Part shown: positions 35,457 to 44,490 of the stretch, one piece after another | Layout of the letters: every line of letters starts with the position of its first letter | Numbering within the stretch: position 1 is the first letter of the stretch | Source of the DNA: Lysinibacillus sp. ZYM-1 | GTDB lineage: Bacteria; Bacillota; Bacilli; Bacillales_A; Planococcaceae | DNA length: 64,000 nt | Assembly: GCF_001308875.1 (NCBI RefSeq) | Contig: NZ_KQ465111.1 | Coordinates: 1 to 64,000 of the forward strand | Reading direction: 5' to 3' | Translations under genes and position numbers: made by a program | The notes under the pieces: model-generated | What the model was told of the DNA's origin: nothing | What the model saw: the letters and a program-made list of their open reading frames with translations, nothing else | The model's database searches: none

Positions 35457-36356
35457 ATGTTAGTTTCGTCCCAAGATGCACTCGAACAGTTCATGCTTTA
35501 CATCCAAGTTGAAAAGAACTTCTCTGTTCATACAGTGCGAGAATATGAATCAGACCTGCTGGATTTTTTGGCCTTCTTACAAGCAGAGGGAATTAATGAT
35601 TTAGCGAGTGTTGAATATATACATGCACGTCTTTATGTAACAAAGTTGTACGACGAAAAAAGAGCGAGGGCATCTATTTCTAGAAAAATATCCTCGATAC
35701 GCTCCTTTTTTCGCTTTCTAAATAGACAGTACGGATTTGATGATGGGGCATTTCGTTCTCTTTATCATCCTAAAAAAGAATCCCGTTTACCCAATTTTTT
35801 CTATGAAGAAGAATTGATGCAGTTATTTGATGCGAATACTGGGGATGATTTGAAATCATTAAGAAATATGGCTATATTAGAGCTGTTATATGCGACTGGT
35901 ATTCGTGTAAGTGAACTGACTTCCATTCAAGTTAAGGATGTAGATTTTCATTATTCCATCATACGAGTTATGGGAAAGGGTCGAAAAGAACGAATTATTC
36001 CATTCGGTCAATTTGCGAGTTTGGCCATGCAGGACTACATAGAGCAAGCTCGCCCTAGATTAATGAAAAAGACTAATCATCAGCAGTTGTTTGTCAATAT
36101 GCGAGGTGGGGAACTTACTCCACGAGGGGTACGTCATGTTTTAAACGAAATGATTGACAAGGCCTCACTCCATACGAAAATTTACCCACATATGCTTCGC
36201 CATACTTTTGCCACACATTTATTAAACAATGGCGCGGATTTGCGGACAGTGCAGGAGTTATTAGGCCACTCGCATTTATCTTCTACACAGGTTTACACAC
36301 ATGTAACAAAAGAGCATCTACGTCAAACATATATGAATGCTCATCCAAGGGCATAA
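35457..36356 (+). CDS. xerC: tyrosine recombinase XerC (CodV)
   Basis: 299 residues. Resolves chromosome dimers at dif with XerD. SAM-like N-terminal core-binding domain; catalytic residues Arg150 (ATGIRVSEL), His245-x-x-Arg248 (HMLRH), His271 (GHSHLS) and Tyr280 (VYTH). ATG 35457 lies about 9 nt after GGTGGTG; the upstream TTG at 35439 would put that site inside the gene. First gene of the xerC-hslV-hslU-codY unit. Confidence 0.96.
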   Translation: MLVSSQDALEQFMLYIQVEKNFSVHTVREYESDLLDFLAFLQAEGINDLASVEYIHARLYVTKLYDEKRARASISRKISSIRSFFRFLNRQYGFDDGAFRSLYHPKKESRLPNFFYEEELMQLFDANTGDDLKSLRNMAILELLYATGIRVSELTSIQVKDVDFHYSIIRVMGKGRKERIIPFGQFASLAMQDYIEQARPRLMKKTNHQQLFVNMRGGELTPRGVRHVLNEMIDKASLHTKIYPHMLRHTFATHLLNNGADLRTVQELLGHSHLSSTQVYTHVTKEHLRQTYMNAHPRA

Positions 36357-36377
36357 TAGAGTTAAGGAGGAAAGCAG

Positions 36378-36923
36378 ATGGGACAAATTCATGCGACTAC
36401 GATATTTGCAGTGCATCATAACGGAGGCTGTGCCATGGCTGGTGATGGTCAAGTAACATTAGGAAATGCTGTTGTGATGAAAGGTACAGCAAAGAAGGTC
36501 AGACGTCTGTTTAATGGGCAGGTCCTTGCGGGGTTTGCAGGCTCTGTTGCAGATGCATTTACACTTTTTGAGATGTTTGAAGGCAAATTGAATGAATATA
36601 ACGGTAATTTACAACGTGCTGCAGTAGAGGTTGCGAAGCAATGGCGTGGAGATAAAATGCTACGTCAACTAGAAGCGATGTTATTGGTCATGGATAAAAC
36701 GACATTGCTGCTTGTTTCTGGTACTGGTGAAGTCATTGAACCGGATGATGGCATTTTAGCCATTGGCTCTGGTGGAAATTATGCATTATCAGCAGGTAGG
36801 GCATTAAAAAAATATGCAGGCGAAACTATGACTGCTCGTGAAATTGCTGAAGCTGCCTTAGAAACAGCTGCTGAGATCTGTGTATTTACGAATCATAATA
36901 TTATCGTGGAGGCGCTGAACTAA
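36378..36923 (+). CDS. hslV: ATP-dependent protease subunit HslV (ClpQ)
   Basis: 181 residues. Threonine-protease-like core of the HslUV complex. N-terminus is [14 protein letters not shown]: the family TTI block lies at residues 7-9 behind a 6-residue leader. B. subtilis ClpQ has Ser2 as reported nucleophile; here residue 2 is Gly, so Thr7 after processing is the likely nucleophile. GAGGVADAF-type FAGSVADAF and [14 protein letters not shown] motifs follow. Its stop overlaps the hslU start by 1 nt. Confidence 0.96.
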   Translation: MGQIHATTIFAVHHNGGCAMAGDGQVTLGNAVVMKGTAKKVRRLFNGQVLAGFAGSVADAFTLFEMFEGKLNEYNGNLQRAAVEVAKQWRGDKMLRQLEAMLLVMDKTTLLLVSGTGEVIEPDDGILAIGSGGNYALSAGRALKKYAGETMTAREIAEAALETAAEICVFTNHNIIVEALN

Positions 36924-38323
36924 TGACACAAAAAAATTTAACGCCAAGACAAATTACTGAGCATTTAGATCGTTATATTGTTGGGCAAAATGAAGCTAAG
37001 CGAGCTGTAGCCATTGCGTTGCGAAACCGCTATCGTCGTTCGTTGTTAAATGAGGATATGAAGGCAGAGGTTATTCCTAAAAATATCTTAATGATTGGAC
37101 CGACTGGTGTCGGAAAAACGGAAATTGCCAGAAGAATTGCGAAGCTTACAAATGCTCCATTTGTAAAAGTGGAAGCGACAAAATTTACTGAAGTAGGTTA
37201 TGTAGGTCGTGATGTTGAATCAATGGTACGTGACTTAGTAGAAGCTTCTCACCGTCTTGTAAAAGAAGAAATGATGGAATCTGTTAAGGAACAAGCAGAG
37301 CAATTAGCAAATGAAGCTATCGTGAAACTTTTAGTGCCTTCGATGCGAAAAAAACAGAGTATGCAAAACCCATTTGAAATGTTATTTGGTGGGAAAGAAC
37401 AGTCTTCCACGGACGATACATCATCAGATGAGACGGAAGTACGCTCTAAACGTGCACAAATTGCTATTGATTTACGAAATGGCAAATTGGAAAATGAGTG
37501 GGTGACGGTAGAGGTAACTGAACAAACTCCATCCATTTTTGATGCGTTACAAGGTACGGGAATGGATATGTCTGGTAATAGCGGAATGCAAGATATGCTA
37601 TCTAGCTTGATGCCTAAAAAACAAAAAAAACGTCGTGTGCAAGTAAAGGATGCACGTCGTATTTTAACAATAGAAGAAGCAAATAAGTTGATAGACGCAG
37701 ATGAAGTTGCACAAGAATCAATTGTTAGAGCGGAACAAACGGGTATCATTTTTATTGACGAAATCGATAAAATTGCTAGTAAAGAGGGGAACACTTCTGC
37801 GAATGTATCTCGTGAAGGTGTACAACGAGACATTTTACCGATAGTAGAAGGGTCAACTGTTACTACTAAGTATGGTGCTGTGAAAACTGATTACATGCTA
37901 TTTATAGCTGCAGGCGCATTCCATATGTCGAAGCCTTCAGATTTGATTCCAGAATTGCAAGGGCGTTTCCCAATTCGTGTAGAGCTTGAGAAATTAACAA
38001 AACAAGATTTTGTCCGTATTTTACAAGAACCAGATCAATCGCTCATTTTGCAGTATAAGGCATTATTAGAAACGGAGGGTGTGGAAATCAATTTCACATC
38101 TGATGCTATTGAACGTATAGCTGAAATAGCCACAGAGGTTAATCAGGAAACAGATAATATCGGAGCCCGTCGTTTGCACACGATCTTAGAACGTTTACTT
38201 GAAGAGCTGTCGTTTGAAGCAGCAGAAATTGCACCAGCAAGTATACCAATCAATGCTGCATATGTAGATCAAAAACTCGCAGGTATCGTAAAAAACAAAG
38301 ATTTGTCACAGTTTATATTGTAA
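36923..38323 (+). CDS. hslU: HslU (ClpY) AAA+ unfoldase
   Basis: 466 residues. Unfolds substrates and feeds HslV. Walker A GPTGVGKT (59-66), Walker B FIDEIDKI, an intermediate I domain (about 110-240) and C-terminal [14 protein letters not shown] / [20 protein letters not shown]. Starts at TAATG overlapping hslV. Confidence 0.98.
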   Translation: MTQKNLTPRQITEHLDRYIVGQNEAKRAVAIALRNRYRRSLLNEDMKAEVIPKNILMIGPTGVGKTEIARRIAKLTNAPFVKVEATKFTEVGYVGRDVESMVRDLVEASHRLVKEEMMESVKEQAEQLANEAIVKLLVPSMRKKQSMQNPFEMLFGGKEQSSTDDTSSDETEVRSKRAQIAIDLRNGKLENEWVTVEVTEQTPSIFDALQGTGMDMSGNSGMQDMLSSLMPKKQKKRRVQVKDARRILTIEEANKLIDADEVAQESIVRAEQTGIIFIDEIDKIASKEGNTSANVSREGVQRDILPIVEGSTVTTKYGAVKTDYMLFIAAGAFHMSKPSDLIPELQGRFPIRVELEKLTKQDFVRILQEPDQSLILQYKALLETEGVEINFTSDAIERIAEIATEVNQETDNIGARRLHTILERLLEELSFEAAEIAPASIPINAAYVDQKLAGIVKNKDLSQFIL

Positions 38324-38410
38324 GATAAAGCTGTTTAGTATCATTCAGTAGTAAAAACCTTTAGAATATTAAGTGAATACTCTTCGGATTATTTATAGGA
38401 GGAACATATA

Positions 38411-39190
38411 ATGAATTTATTAGAAAAAACACGTAAAATTAACTCGATGCTTCAAGCTTCTGCTGGTAAGCCGGTAAACTTTAAGGAAATGGCCGATACA
38501 TTAGGAGATATCATAGATAGTAATGTCTATATTTTGAGCCGTAAAGGTAAATTATTAGGTATTTCAATTCACCAACAAATTGAAAATGAGCGTATGAAGA
38601 AAATGTTCGAAGAGAGACAGTTCCCAGAGGAATACACACATAGCTTGTTTACTATCTCAGAAACATCTTCTAATTTAGATATCCATAACGAACATACTGC
38701 TTTCCCTGTGGAAAACAAAGATCTTTTCCAAAACGCATTAACTACAATTGTACCAATCGTTGGTGGTGGTGAACGTTTAGGAACATTAATCCTTGCTCGT
38801 TTATCTTCACAATTTGAAGATGATGATTTAATCTTAGCAGAGTATGGTGCAACAGTAGTTGGTATGGAAATTTTACGTGAAAAATCTGAAGAAATTGAAG
38901 AAGAAGCTCGTAGCAAAGCGGTCGTACAAATGGCCATTAATTCACTTTCATACAGTGAATTAGAAGCAATTGAGCACATCTTTGAAGAACTTGATGGCAA
39001 CGAAGGTTTACTTGTTGCTTCTAAGATTGCTGACAGAGTGGGAATTACACGCTCAGTCATCGTCAATGCATTACGTAAACTAGAATCAGCAGGTGTCATT
39101 GAGTCTCGCTCTCTAGGTATGAAAGGAACTTATATTAAAGTGTTAAACGATAAGTTCTTAAATGCATTAGCTGAAATTAAAATGAAATAA
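38411..39190 (+). CDS. codY: global regulator CodY
   Basis: 259 residues, standard. GTP and branched-chain amino acids activate it to repress nutrient-scavenging, and in B. subtilis motility, genes. N-terminal GAF domain binds isoleucine/valine (about 1-155); C-terminal winged helix carries [46 protein letters not shown] before ATG. Candidate CodY boxes in this window lie at 12990-13004 and 39302-39316. Confidence 0.98.
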   Translation: MNLLEKTRKINSMLQASAGKPVNFKEMADTLGDIIDSNVYILSRKGKLLGISIHQQIENERMKKMFEERQFPEEYTHSLFTISETSSNLDIHNEHTAFPVENKDLFQNALTTIVPIVGGGERLGTLILARLSSQFEDDDLILAEYGATVVGMEILREKSEEIEEEARSKAVVQMAINSLSYSELEAIEHIFEELDGNEGLLVASKIADRVGITRSVIVNALRKLESAGVIESRSLGMKGTYIKVLNDKFLNALAEIKMK

Positions 39191-39211
39191 TACTTCTCTA
39201 AGAAGATAATG

Positions 39212-39243
39212 AAGGCGTCTAGGTAAAACTAGGCGCCTTTTCG
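39212..39243 (+). terminator. terminator after codY
   Basis: AAGGCGTCTAG (39212-39222) / CTAGGCGCCTT (39229-39239), 11 bp with one T.G, 6-nt loop, short T tract. Confidence 0.8.
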
Positions 39244-39301
39244 TGTGCATTAAATTGGGAAGTTGTCATCTCGATTGCTTTGATATTTTTGAATAAGTAC
39301 A

Positions 39302-39316
39302 AATTTGGAGAATATT
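39302..39316. promoter_or_regulatory. possible CodY box upstream of fla/che
   Basis: AATTTGGAGAATATT differs from AATTTTCWGAAAATT at three positions. CodY represses fla/che in B. subtilis, which makes the location meaningful, but such matches are common in AT-rich DNA. Confidence 0.35.
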
Positions 39317-39638
39317 GATGTTTTGTATTTCTTTTCTCCTAAAGTCGTTCATAAATTTGTCACTACAATTAGCATATAAAAAGACATTGTATGTTACTTT
39401 AGAATAATAGCAAATAAACTGTTAAATATTTATATTAGAATGTTCTGTCATTTGTAGGACTAGTAAAAAGGGACCTTAATTTAATTTCGATTTAAAAGGC
39501 GATAAAGCTCATAAAAAGGCAAATTTAATACTAAAATCGTAAACACTGTCGAAATAGTGTAAAATAACTAGATGTAAATGAACTCTTAATAAACCTTAGA
39601 GGGACAAGGGATGCAGAAGTTTTGTCCTGGTTGTGCCG

Positions 39639-39667
39639 TTGAAAAAATAGGGCGTATATACTATTAA
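39639..39667 (+). promoter_or_regulatory. candidate sigma-A promoter for fla/che
   Basis: TTGAAA (39639-39644), 17-nt spacer, TATTAA (39662-39667), about 100 nt before flgB. Confidence 0.4.
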
Positions 39668-39770
39668 AAAGTGACAAAAGACAATAGACACTAGGTATCA
39701 TCTTAATTACAATTGTATTATTGGATAAATTAACAAGTACATAGAATTTAATAAAATGAGGTGAACAGTT

Positions 39771-40163
39771 TTGAATTTATTTGGTGGAACTATTAGTAGC
39801 CTGGAAAATGGACTTTCCTATGCAACTTTGAATCATAAAACAATCGCAAACAATATTGCGAATGTCGATACACCTAATTATAAGGCGAAAAATGTTAGTT
39901 TTAAGGATATGTTGGAAGAACAAAAGACTATAGCTATTTCTGCATATCGTACTGACAATAGACATTATGATTTCACAATTCGACAATCTACACCTGGTGT
40001 CAATAATATAGAAAACTTACGATACCGAAATAATGGCAACGCTGTAGATATGGATGCTGAACAGGCAAAATTAGCAGAGAATCAAATTTATTACAATGCT
40101 TTAATTGATCGTGTGAACGGGAAATTAAACACATTAAACACTGTTATTAAAGGAGGTAAGTAA
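39771..40163 (+). CDS. flgB: flagellar rod protein FlgB
   Basis: 130 residues. Proximal rod component secreted by the flagellar export apparatus. It has the N-terminal rod/hook motif (ATLNHKTIANNIANVDTPNYK) and a C-terminal helix. TTG start, 6 nt after GAGGTGA. First gene of the fla/che operon; flgC begins 3 nt after its stop. Confidence 0.95.
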   Translation: MNLFGGTISSLENGLSYATLNHKTIANNIANVDTPNYKAKNVSFKDMLEEQKTIAISAYRTDNRHYDFTIRQSTPGVNNIENLRYRNNGNAVDMDAEQAKLAENQIYYNALIDRVNGKLNTLNTVIKGGK

Positions 40164-40166
40164 TAG

Positions 40167-40628
40167 ATGTCTATCTTTCATGGAATGAATACCACTGCCT
40201 CAGCTTTAACTGCGCAACGATTACGCATGGACGTCATTTCTTCTAATATGGCAAACATGGATACAACTCGAGCTCGTCAAGTTAATGGTGAGTGGGAGCC
40301 ATATCGACGGAAGTCCGTAACGTTTACAGCACAAGAAGGTCAGTTTTCGAAGTTTATGAATGTAGCACTTGGTAAAGACGCCAAAAGTGGTGTTGGTAAT
40401 GGTGTGAAAGTAACTCGTATTTCAGAAGACCGAGAAACACCTTTCAAACTTGTTTATGACCCAACTCATCCAGATGCAAATGCAGATGGCTATGTCAATA
40501 TGCCGAATGTCGATCCATTAAAAGAAATGGTAGATTTAATGTCAGCCACTCGTTCCTACGAGGCAAACGTAACCGTATTTAACGCAAATAAGTCCATGCT
40601 TACAAAGGCTTTAGAGATTGGTAAATAA
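40167..40628 (+). CDS. flgC: flagellar rod protein FlgC
   Basis: 153 residues. N-terminal ASALTAQRLRMDVISSNMANMDTTR and C-terminal MVDLMSATRSYEANVTVFNANKSMLTKALEIGK are the paired helical rod motifs. AAGGAGG lies before the start. Assembles distally to FlgB/FliE. Confidence 0.96.
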   Translation: MSIFHGMNTTASALTAQRLRMDVISSNMANMDTTRARQVNGEWEPYRRKSVTFTAQEGQFSKFMNVALGKDAKSGVGNGVKVTRISEDRETPFKLVYDPTHPDANADGYVNMPNVDPLKEMVDLMSATRSYEANVTVFNANKSMLTKALEIGK

Positions 40629-40651
40629 ATAAGAAGAAAGGAAGATACATA

Positions 40652-40957
40652 ATGACTATTTCGTCCGTTTCGCTAATGACACCTACTCAGGTTGTAAATG
40701 AAACAAATAAACTTAATACGACACCTTATGAAGCACAACAAAGCTTCGCGAACTCTTTAAAAGAAGCAATAGCCAAAGTAAATGACCAGCAAATCACATC
40801 CGATAATTTTACTCAAAAGCTAATTAAAGGTGAAAATGTGGAGTTGCATGAGGTAATGATTGCTTCACAAAAGGCGAGCATTACATTAAACGCAACAATT
40901 GAAGTTCGCAATAAGGTGATTGAAGCTTACCAAGAAATAATGCGAATGAGTGTTTAA
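40652..40957 (+). CDS. fliE: flagellar basal-body protein FliE
   Basis: 101 residues. Joins the MS ring to the rod. C-terminal helix ENVELHEVMIASQKASITLNATIEVRNKVIEAYQEIMRMSV is diagnostic. GAAAGGAAG precedes ATG. Confidence 0.95.
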   Translation: MTISSVSLMTPTQVVNETNKLNTTPYEAQQSFANSLKEAIAKVNDQQITSDNFTQKLIKGENVELHEVMIASQKASITLNATIEVRNKVIEAYQEIMRMSV

Positions 40958-40965
40958 TTTTTTAT

Positions 40966-40995
40966 TGAAGGTAGAAATTCCCTTTTCAATATAAA
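40966..40995 (+). promoter_or_regulatory. possible internal promoter before fliF
   Basis: TTGAAG (40966-40971), 18-nt spacer, TATAAA (40990-40995), in the 119-nt gap between fliE and fliF, the largest early gap in the operon. An AAGGTAG/CTACCTT inverted repeat brackets it (40968-40974 / 41003-41009). Confidence 0.3.
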
Positions 40996-41076
40996 TTAAA
41001 AACTACCTTAAGGTGGGCTCATTAAGGTCGCAAATTATTGATGGCTAGGTTATTCACTATAACCGGAGGATTCATA

Positions 41077-42672
41077 ATGAATGAACGATTGACGAAAATA
41101 AAAAACGACACCAGTCAATTTTGGAAAAGTCGAAGTAAAAAGCAAAAAATAGTTATGATTGGCTCCGTGGTAAGCGTAATTGCACTTGCGGCAATTGTGA
41201 CGTTTTTTGCTTCAAAAACTACATATGTTCCACTTTATAAAGATTTATCAACAAGAGAAATTGGACAAGTAAAGGAAGCACTGGATTCTCAAGGTGTAAC
41301 ATATCAAATTGCTCCAGGCGGAACATCTATTTTAGTGCCAGAGGAGCAAGTTGACTCCTTATTAGTGCAATTAGCATCAGAAGGCTATCCACAAACGGGT
41401 ACGATTGATTATTCATTTGCAAACAGTTCAGGTTTTGGTATGACAGATAATGAATTTAACTTATTAAAGAAAGCAGCTACTGAAACTGAAATTGCTAAAC
41501 TTTTTAGAAACCTTGAAGGTGTTAAAGATGCAAAAGTAATGATTACTGTCCCTGAAGAAGGAGTCTTCGTAACAGATGTTAAAGAAGATGCAACTGCATC
41601 TATCGTGTTAAATACAGATCCAGGCTATAAATTTACAGAACAACAAATTACAACAATGTATAATTTGGTATCAAAAAGTATTCCAAATTTAAAAACTGAT
41701 AATATCGTAATCTCAAATCAATTCTCAGAGTACTTTGACTTAAATGCAGCCACAACAGATGGAGCATCTACAACGACAGCTGAAGGTCAATTACAAATGA
41801 AGAAATTAGTCGAACGTGATCTACAACGTCAAGTACAAAATATGCTAGGCACGTTGATGGGACAAGATAAAGTGATGGTTTCTGTCACTACGGATATTGA
41901 CTTCAAGAAAGAAAATCGTGAAGAAAACCTTGTGACGCCTGTTGATGAAGAGAATATGGAAGGTATTGCCATTAGTGCACAAAGAATTACTGAGCAATAT
42001 TCTGGAACAGGGGCTGCAGCAGCTACTGGAACACCTGAAGCTGAAACAACTACTGATAACTTTACTACTTATAATGAAGGGACATCGGGTAACGGTGATT
42101 ATGAACGTACGGAAGAAACAATTAATAATGATGTGAACCGTATACGTAAAGATATCCAAGAAGCCCCTTATAAGGTTCAAGATATTGGAATTCAAGTAAT
42201 TGTTGAACCGCCAACAGCGACAGATGCAGCATCATTACCAGATGGTGTCCGTGAAGATATTGAGAAAATTTTAAGTACAATCGTTCGCACAACGATTTCA
42301 AAAGACGTGGCGGCTGAACTTACTCAAGAGCAAATTGATGAGAAAGTAGCTGTATCTGTACAACCACTATACGGTAAAGCCACACAAGTTGCTGATGAAA
42401 AGCCAATCATTCCATGGTGGGTTTGGGTCATTGGCGGTATCTTATTAGCTGTTATTGTCTTGTTAGCATTCTTCATTATCCGTTCTCGTAAACGTGCGAA
42501 GGAAGAAGAAGAGCTAAGTATCCTAGAAGAACAAGAAGAATTAATGATCGATGATATTAATGAAGAAATTGAAACGGAAGCTACAATGCGTCGTAAGCAG
42601 CTAGAAAAAATGGCAAAAGAAAAGCCAGACGATTTTGCAAAGTTACTGCGTAGTTGGATTGCTGAAGACTAA
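41077..42672 (+). CDS. fliF: flagellar MS-ring protein FliF
   Basis: 531 residues. Forms the membrane ring on which switch and export gate assemble. Two membrane segments (about 25-48 and 445-470), periplasmic ring-building motifs between them (YVPLYKDLSTREIGQVKEAL), and a cytoplasmic C-terminus (about 500-531, ending FAKLLRSWIAED) that binds FliG. ATG 41077, 8 nt after GGAGG, is preferred to the in-frame ATG at 41038. Confidence 0.97.
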   Translation: MNERLTKIKNDTSQFWKSRSKKQKIVMIGSVVSVIALAAIVTFFASKTTYVPLYKDLSTREIGQVKEALDSQGVTYQIAPGGTSILVPEEQVDSLLVQLASEGYPQTGTIDYSFANSSGFGMTDNEFNLLKKAATETEIAKLFRNLEGVKDAKVMITVPEEGVFVTDVKEDATASIVLNTDPGYKFTEQQITTMYNLVSKSIPNLKTDNIVISNQFSEYFDLNAATTDGASTTTAEGQLQMKKLVERDLQRQVQNMLGTLMGQDKVMVSVTTDIDFKKENREENLVTPVDEENMEGIAISAQRITEQYSGTGAAAATGTPEAETTTDNFTTYNEGTSGNGDYERTEETINNDVNRIRKDIQEAPYKVQDIGIQVIVEPPTATDAASLPDGVREDIEKILSTIVRTTISKDVAAELTQEQIDEKVAVSVQPLYGKATQVADEKPIIPWWVWVIGGILLAVIVLLAFFIIRSRKRAKEEEELSILEEQEELMIDDINEEIETEATMRRKQLEKMAKEKPDDFAKLLRSWIAED

Positions 42673-42687
42673 CTAGGAGGTTCGGCT

Positions 42688-43701
42688 GTGTCCAAGAAAG
42701 ATAAGGAATTAACCGGAAAACAAAAGGCCGCTCTCTTGTTAATTTCATTAGGGCCTGAGGTTTCAGCTTCAGTCTATAAACATTTAACAGAGGAAGAAAT
42801 TGAACGTTTAACATTAGAAATTTCAAGTGTTAAAAAAGTAGAATCAAACGTCAAGGAAGAGATTATAGAAGAATTCCACAATATTGCACTAGCCCAAGAC
42901 TATATCACGCAAGGTGGTATTGGTTATGCGAAAACAGTATTAGAAAAAGCGCTTGGCGTTGAACAAGCACAAACGATTATTAATCGTCTGACTTCTTCAC
43001 TACAAGTAAGACCGTTTGATTTTGCACGGAGAGCTGATCCAGCACAAATTTTTAACTTTATTCAAAATGAACATCCTCAAACAATTGCCCTGATTCTTTC
43101 TTATTTAGAAGCGGGGCAAGCAGGGGTTATTTTATCTTCATTACCACAAGAAGTACAAGCTGACATTGCAAAACGTATTGCTGTCATGGAATCGACTTCT
43201 CCTGAAGTAATTAGTGAAATTGAATCGGTGTTAGAGCGTAAATTATCATCTACAGTTACACAGGATTACACAGAAACTGGTGGTATTGATGCGGTCGTTG
43301 AAGTACTGAATGGAGTAGATCGACAAACAGAGAAAACGATCCTTGATGCACTTGAAATTCAAGATCCAGAGCTTGCAGAGGAAATCAAAAAACGCATGTT
43401 TGTGTTCGAAGATATCGTTACACTCGACAATCGTTCTATTCAACGTGTTATTCGTGATTGTGAAAACGAAGACTTATTGCTTTCGATGAAGGTATCAAGC
43501 GAAGAGGTAAAAGATATTATTTTCCGCAATATGTCACAACGTATGGCTGATACATTTAAAGAAGAAATGGAAATTATGGGACCTGTACGTTTACGTGACG
43601 TAGAGGAGGCACAATCGCGAATTGTTGCTGTTATTCGTCGCCTAGAGGATGCTGGTGAGATTATTATTGCACGTGGTGGAGGAGATGACGTAATTGTCTA
43701 G
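42688..43701 (+). CDS. fliG: flagellar motor switch protein FliG
   Basis: 337 residues. Torque-generating rotor subunit. N and middle domains carry LTGKQKAALLLISLG and EHPQTIALILSYL; the C-terminal domain has the charged helix region (NRSIQRVIRDCENEDLLLSMK) that meets the stator. GTG start after TAGGAGG. Overlaps fliH by 8 nt. Confidence 0.98.
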   Translation: MSKKDKELTGKQKAALLLISLGPEVSASVYKHLTEEEIERLTLEISSVKKVESNVKEEIIEEFHNIALAQDYITQGGIGYAKTVLEKALGVEQAQTIINRLTSSLQVRPFDFARRADPAQIFNFIQNEHPQTIALILSYLEAGQAGVILSSLPQEVQADIAKRIAVMESTSPEVISEIESVLERKLSSTVTQDYTETGGIDAVVEVLNGVDRQTEKTILDALEIQDPELAEEIKKRMFVFEDIVTLDNRSIQRVIRDCENEDLLLSMKVSSEEVKDIIFRNMSQRMADTFKEEMEIMGPVRLRDVEEAQSRIVAVIRRLEDAGEIIIARGGGDDVIV

Positions 43702-44485
43702 AATCATCCGTTCTATATACACACAATCCAATAGCGATAATGTAAAAGAAATACAAATCCGCGATATGTTTGAAATACCCGGTTTGGAAGATGATGAGGA
43801 TACTTCATCCCAGCATCAATTGACGATAGAAGAAATAATGGCTGAGCGAGATCATTTGCTTGCCCAAGCTAGGGCTTCCTTGCAAGTGGAACGGGAAGCG
43901 TTTGAGCAAGAAAAGCAAGAACATTTCCAAGAGATGGAGCACTTAAAGCTAAGTTGGGAAGAAGAGAGGCCTAATCGAGTTCAAGAAGCTTATGATGAGG
44001 GATTTGGACAAGGCTATGAAGATGGTGTGAACAAATCCACAGAAGCAATGGCCCAGTCCCTTCAAACTGCGAATGAAGTGATCAATCAAGCAAAAGAAAA
44101 CGCACAAAAGTATATTAATGATCAAGAAGCAGTAATTTTAGAGCTTGGCCTAACGACAGCTGAACGAATTATTGGCACGTCATTAGAACGTGATCGAGAG
44201 CTGTTCGTGTCAATTGTTCGTAGAGGGCTGAAAGAGGCGAGAGAAATGAAAGAAATTAAAATTTATGTGTCGCCTACCTATCACGCTTTAATAACTGCCA
44301 ATCGTGATGAACTAGCCGAAATGTTCCCGATTGATGTACCATTTATGATTTTTGTTAATGAAGATTTGAATAATGAAACAGATTGCTATATCGAAACGAA
44401 TCATGGCCGCATAGTTGTGAGCATCGACGAGCAATTGAACGAACTAAGATTAAAGCTTCATGAAATATTAGAAAGTAAGGAATGA
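43694..44485 (+). CDS. fliH: flagellar export protein FliH
   Basis: 263 residues. Regulator/stalk of the FliI ATPase. Long Glu/Gln-rich coiled coil (about 45-150) with the EAYDEGFGQGYEDG glycine repeat, then a C-terminal V-ATPase subunit E-like domain (LGLTTAERIIGTSLERDRELFVSIV). TTG start within the fliG end, behind GGAGGAG. Confidence 0.92.
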   Translation: MSRIIRSIYTQSNSDNVKEIQIRDMFEIPGLEDDEDTSSQHQLTIEEIMAERDHLLAQARASLQVEREAFEQEKQEHFQEMEHLKLSWEEERPNRVQEAYDEGFGQGYEDGVNKSTEAMAQSLQTANEVINQAKENAQKYINDQEAVILELGLTTAERIIGTSLERDRELFVSIVRRGLKEAREMKEIKIYVSPTYHALITANRDELAEMFPIDVPFMIFVNEDLNNETDCYIETNHGRIVVSIDEQLNELRLKLHEILESKE

Positions 44486-44490
44486 TCTAG

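Larger units (their letters stand above)
39191..39770 (+). other. 580-nt regulatory region before the fla/che operon
   Basis: No gene is supported. After the codY terminator it is AT-rich. It holds a CodY-box-like AATTTGGAGAATATT (39302-39316; 3 mismatches), a sigma-D-like -10 GGCGATAA (39498-39505) without a matching -35, an inverted repeat GGACAA/TTGTCC (39602-39607/39622-39627) and a sigma-A-like promoter (39639-39667). The length fits the multi-promoter control known for B. subtilis fla/che. Confidence 0.55.

Noticed and set aside
39595..39660. Cyclic-di-GMP riboswitch before flgB
   Set aside because: A GGACAA/TTGTCC stem is present but the GEMM-I and GEMM-II conserved cores are not.
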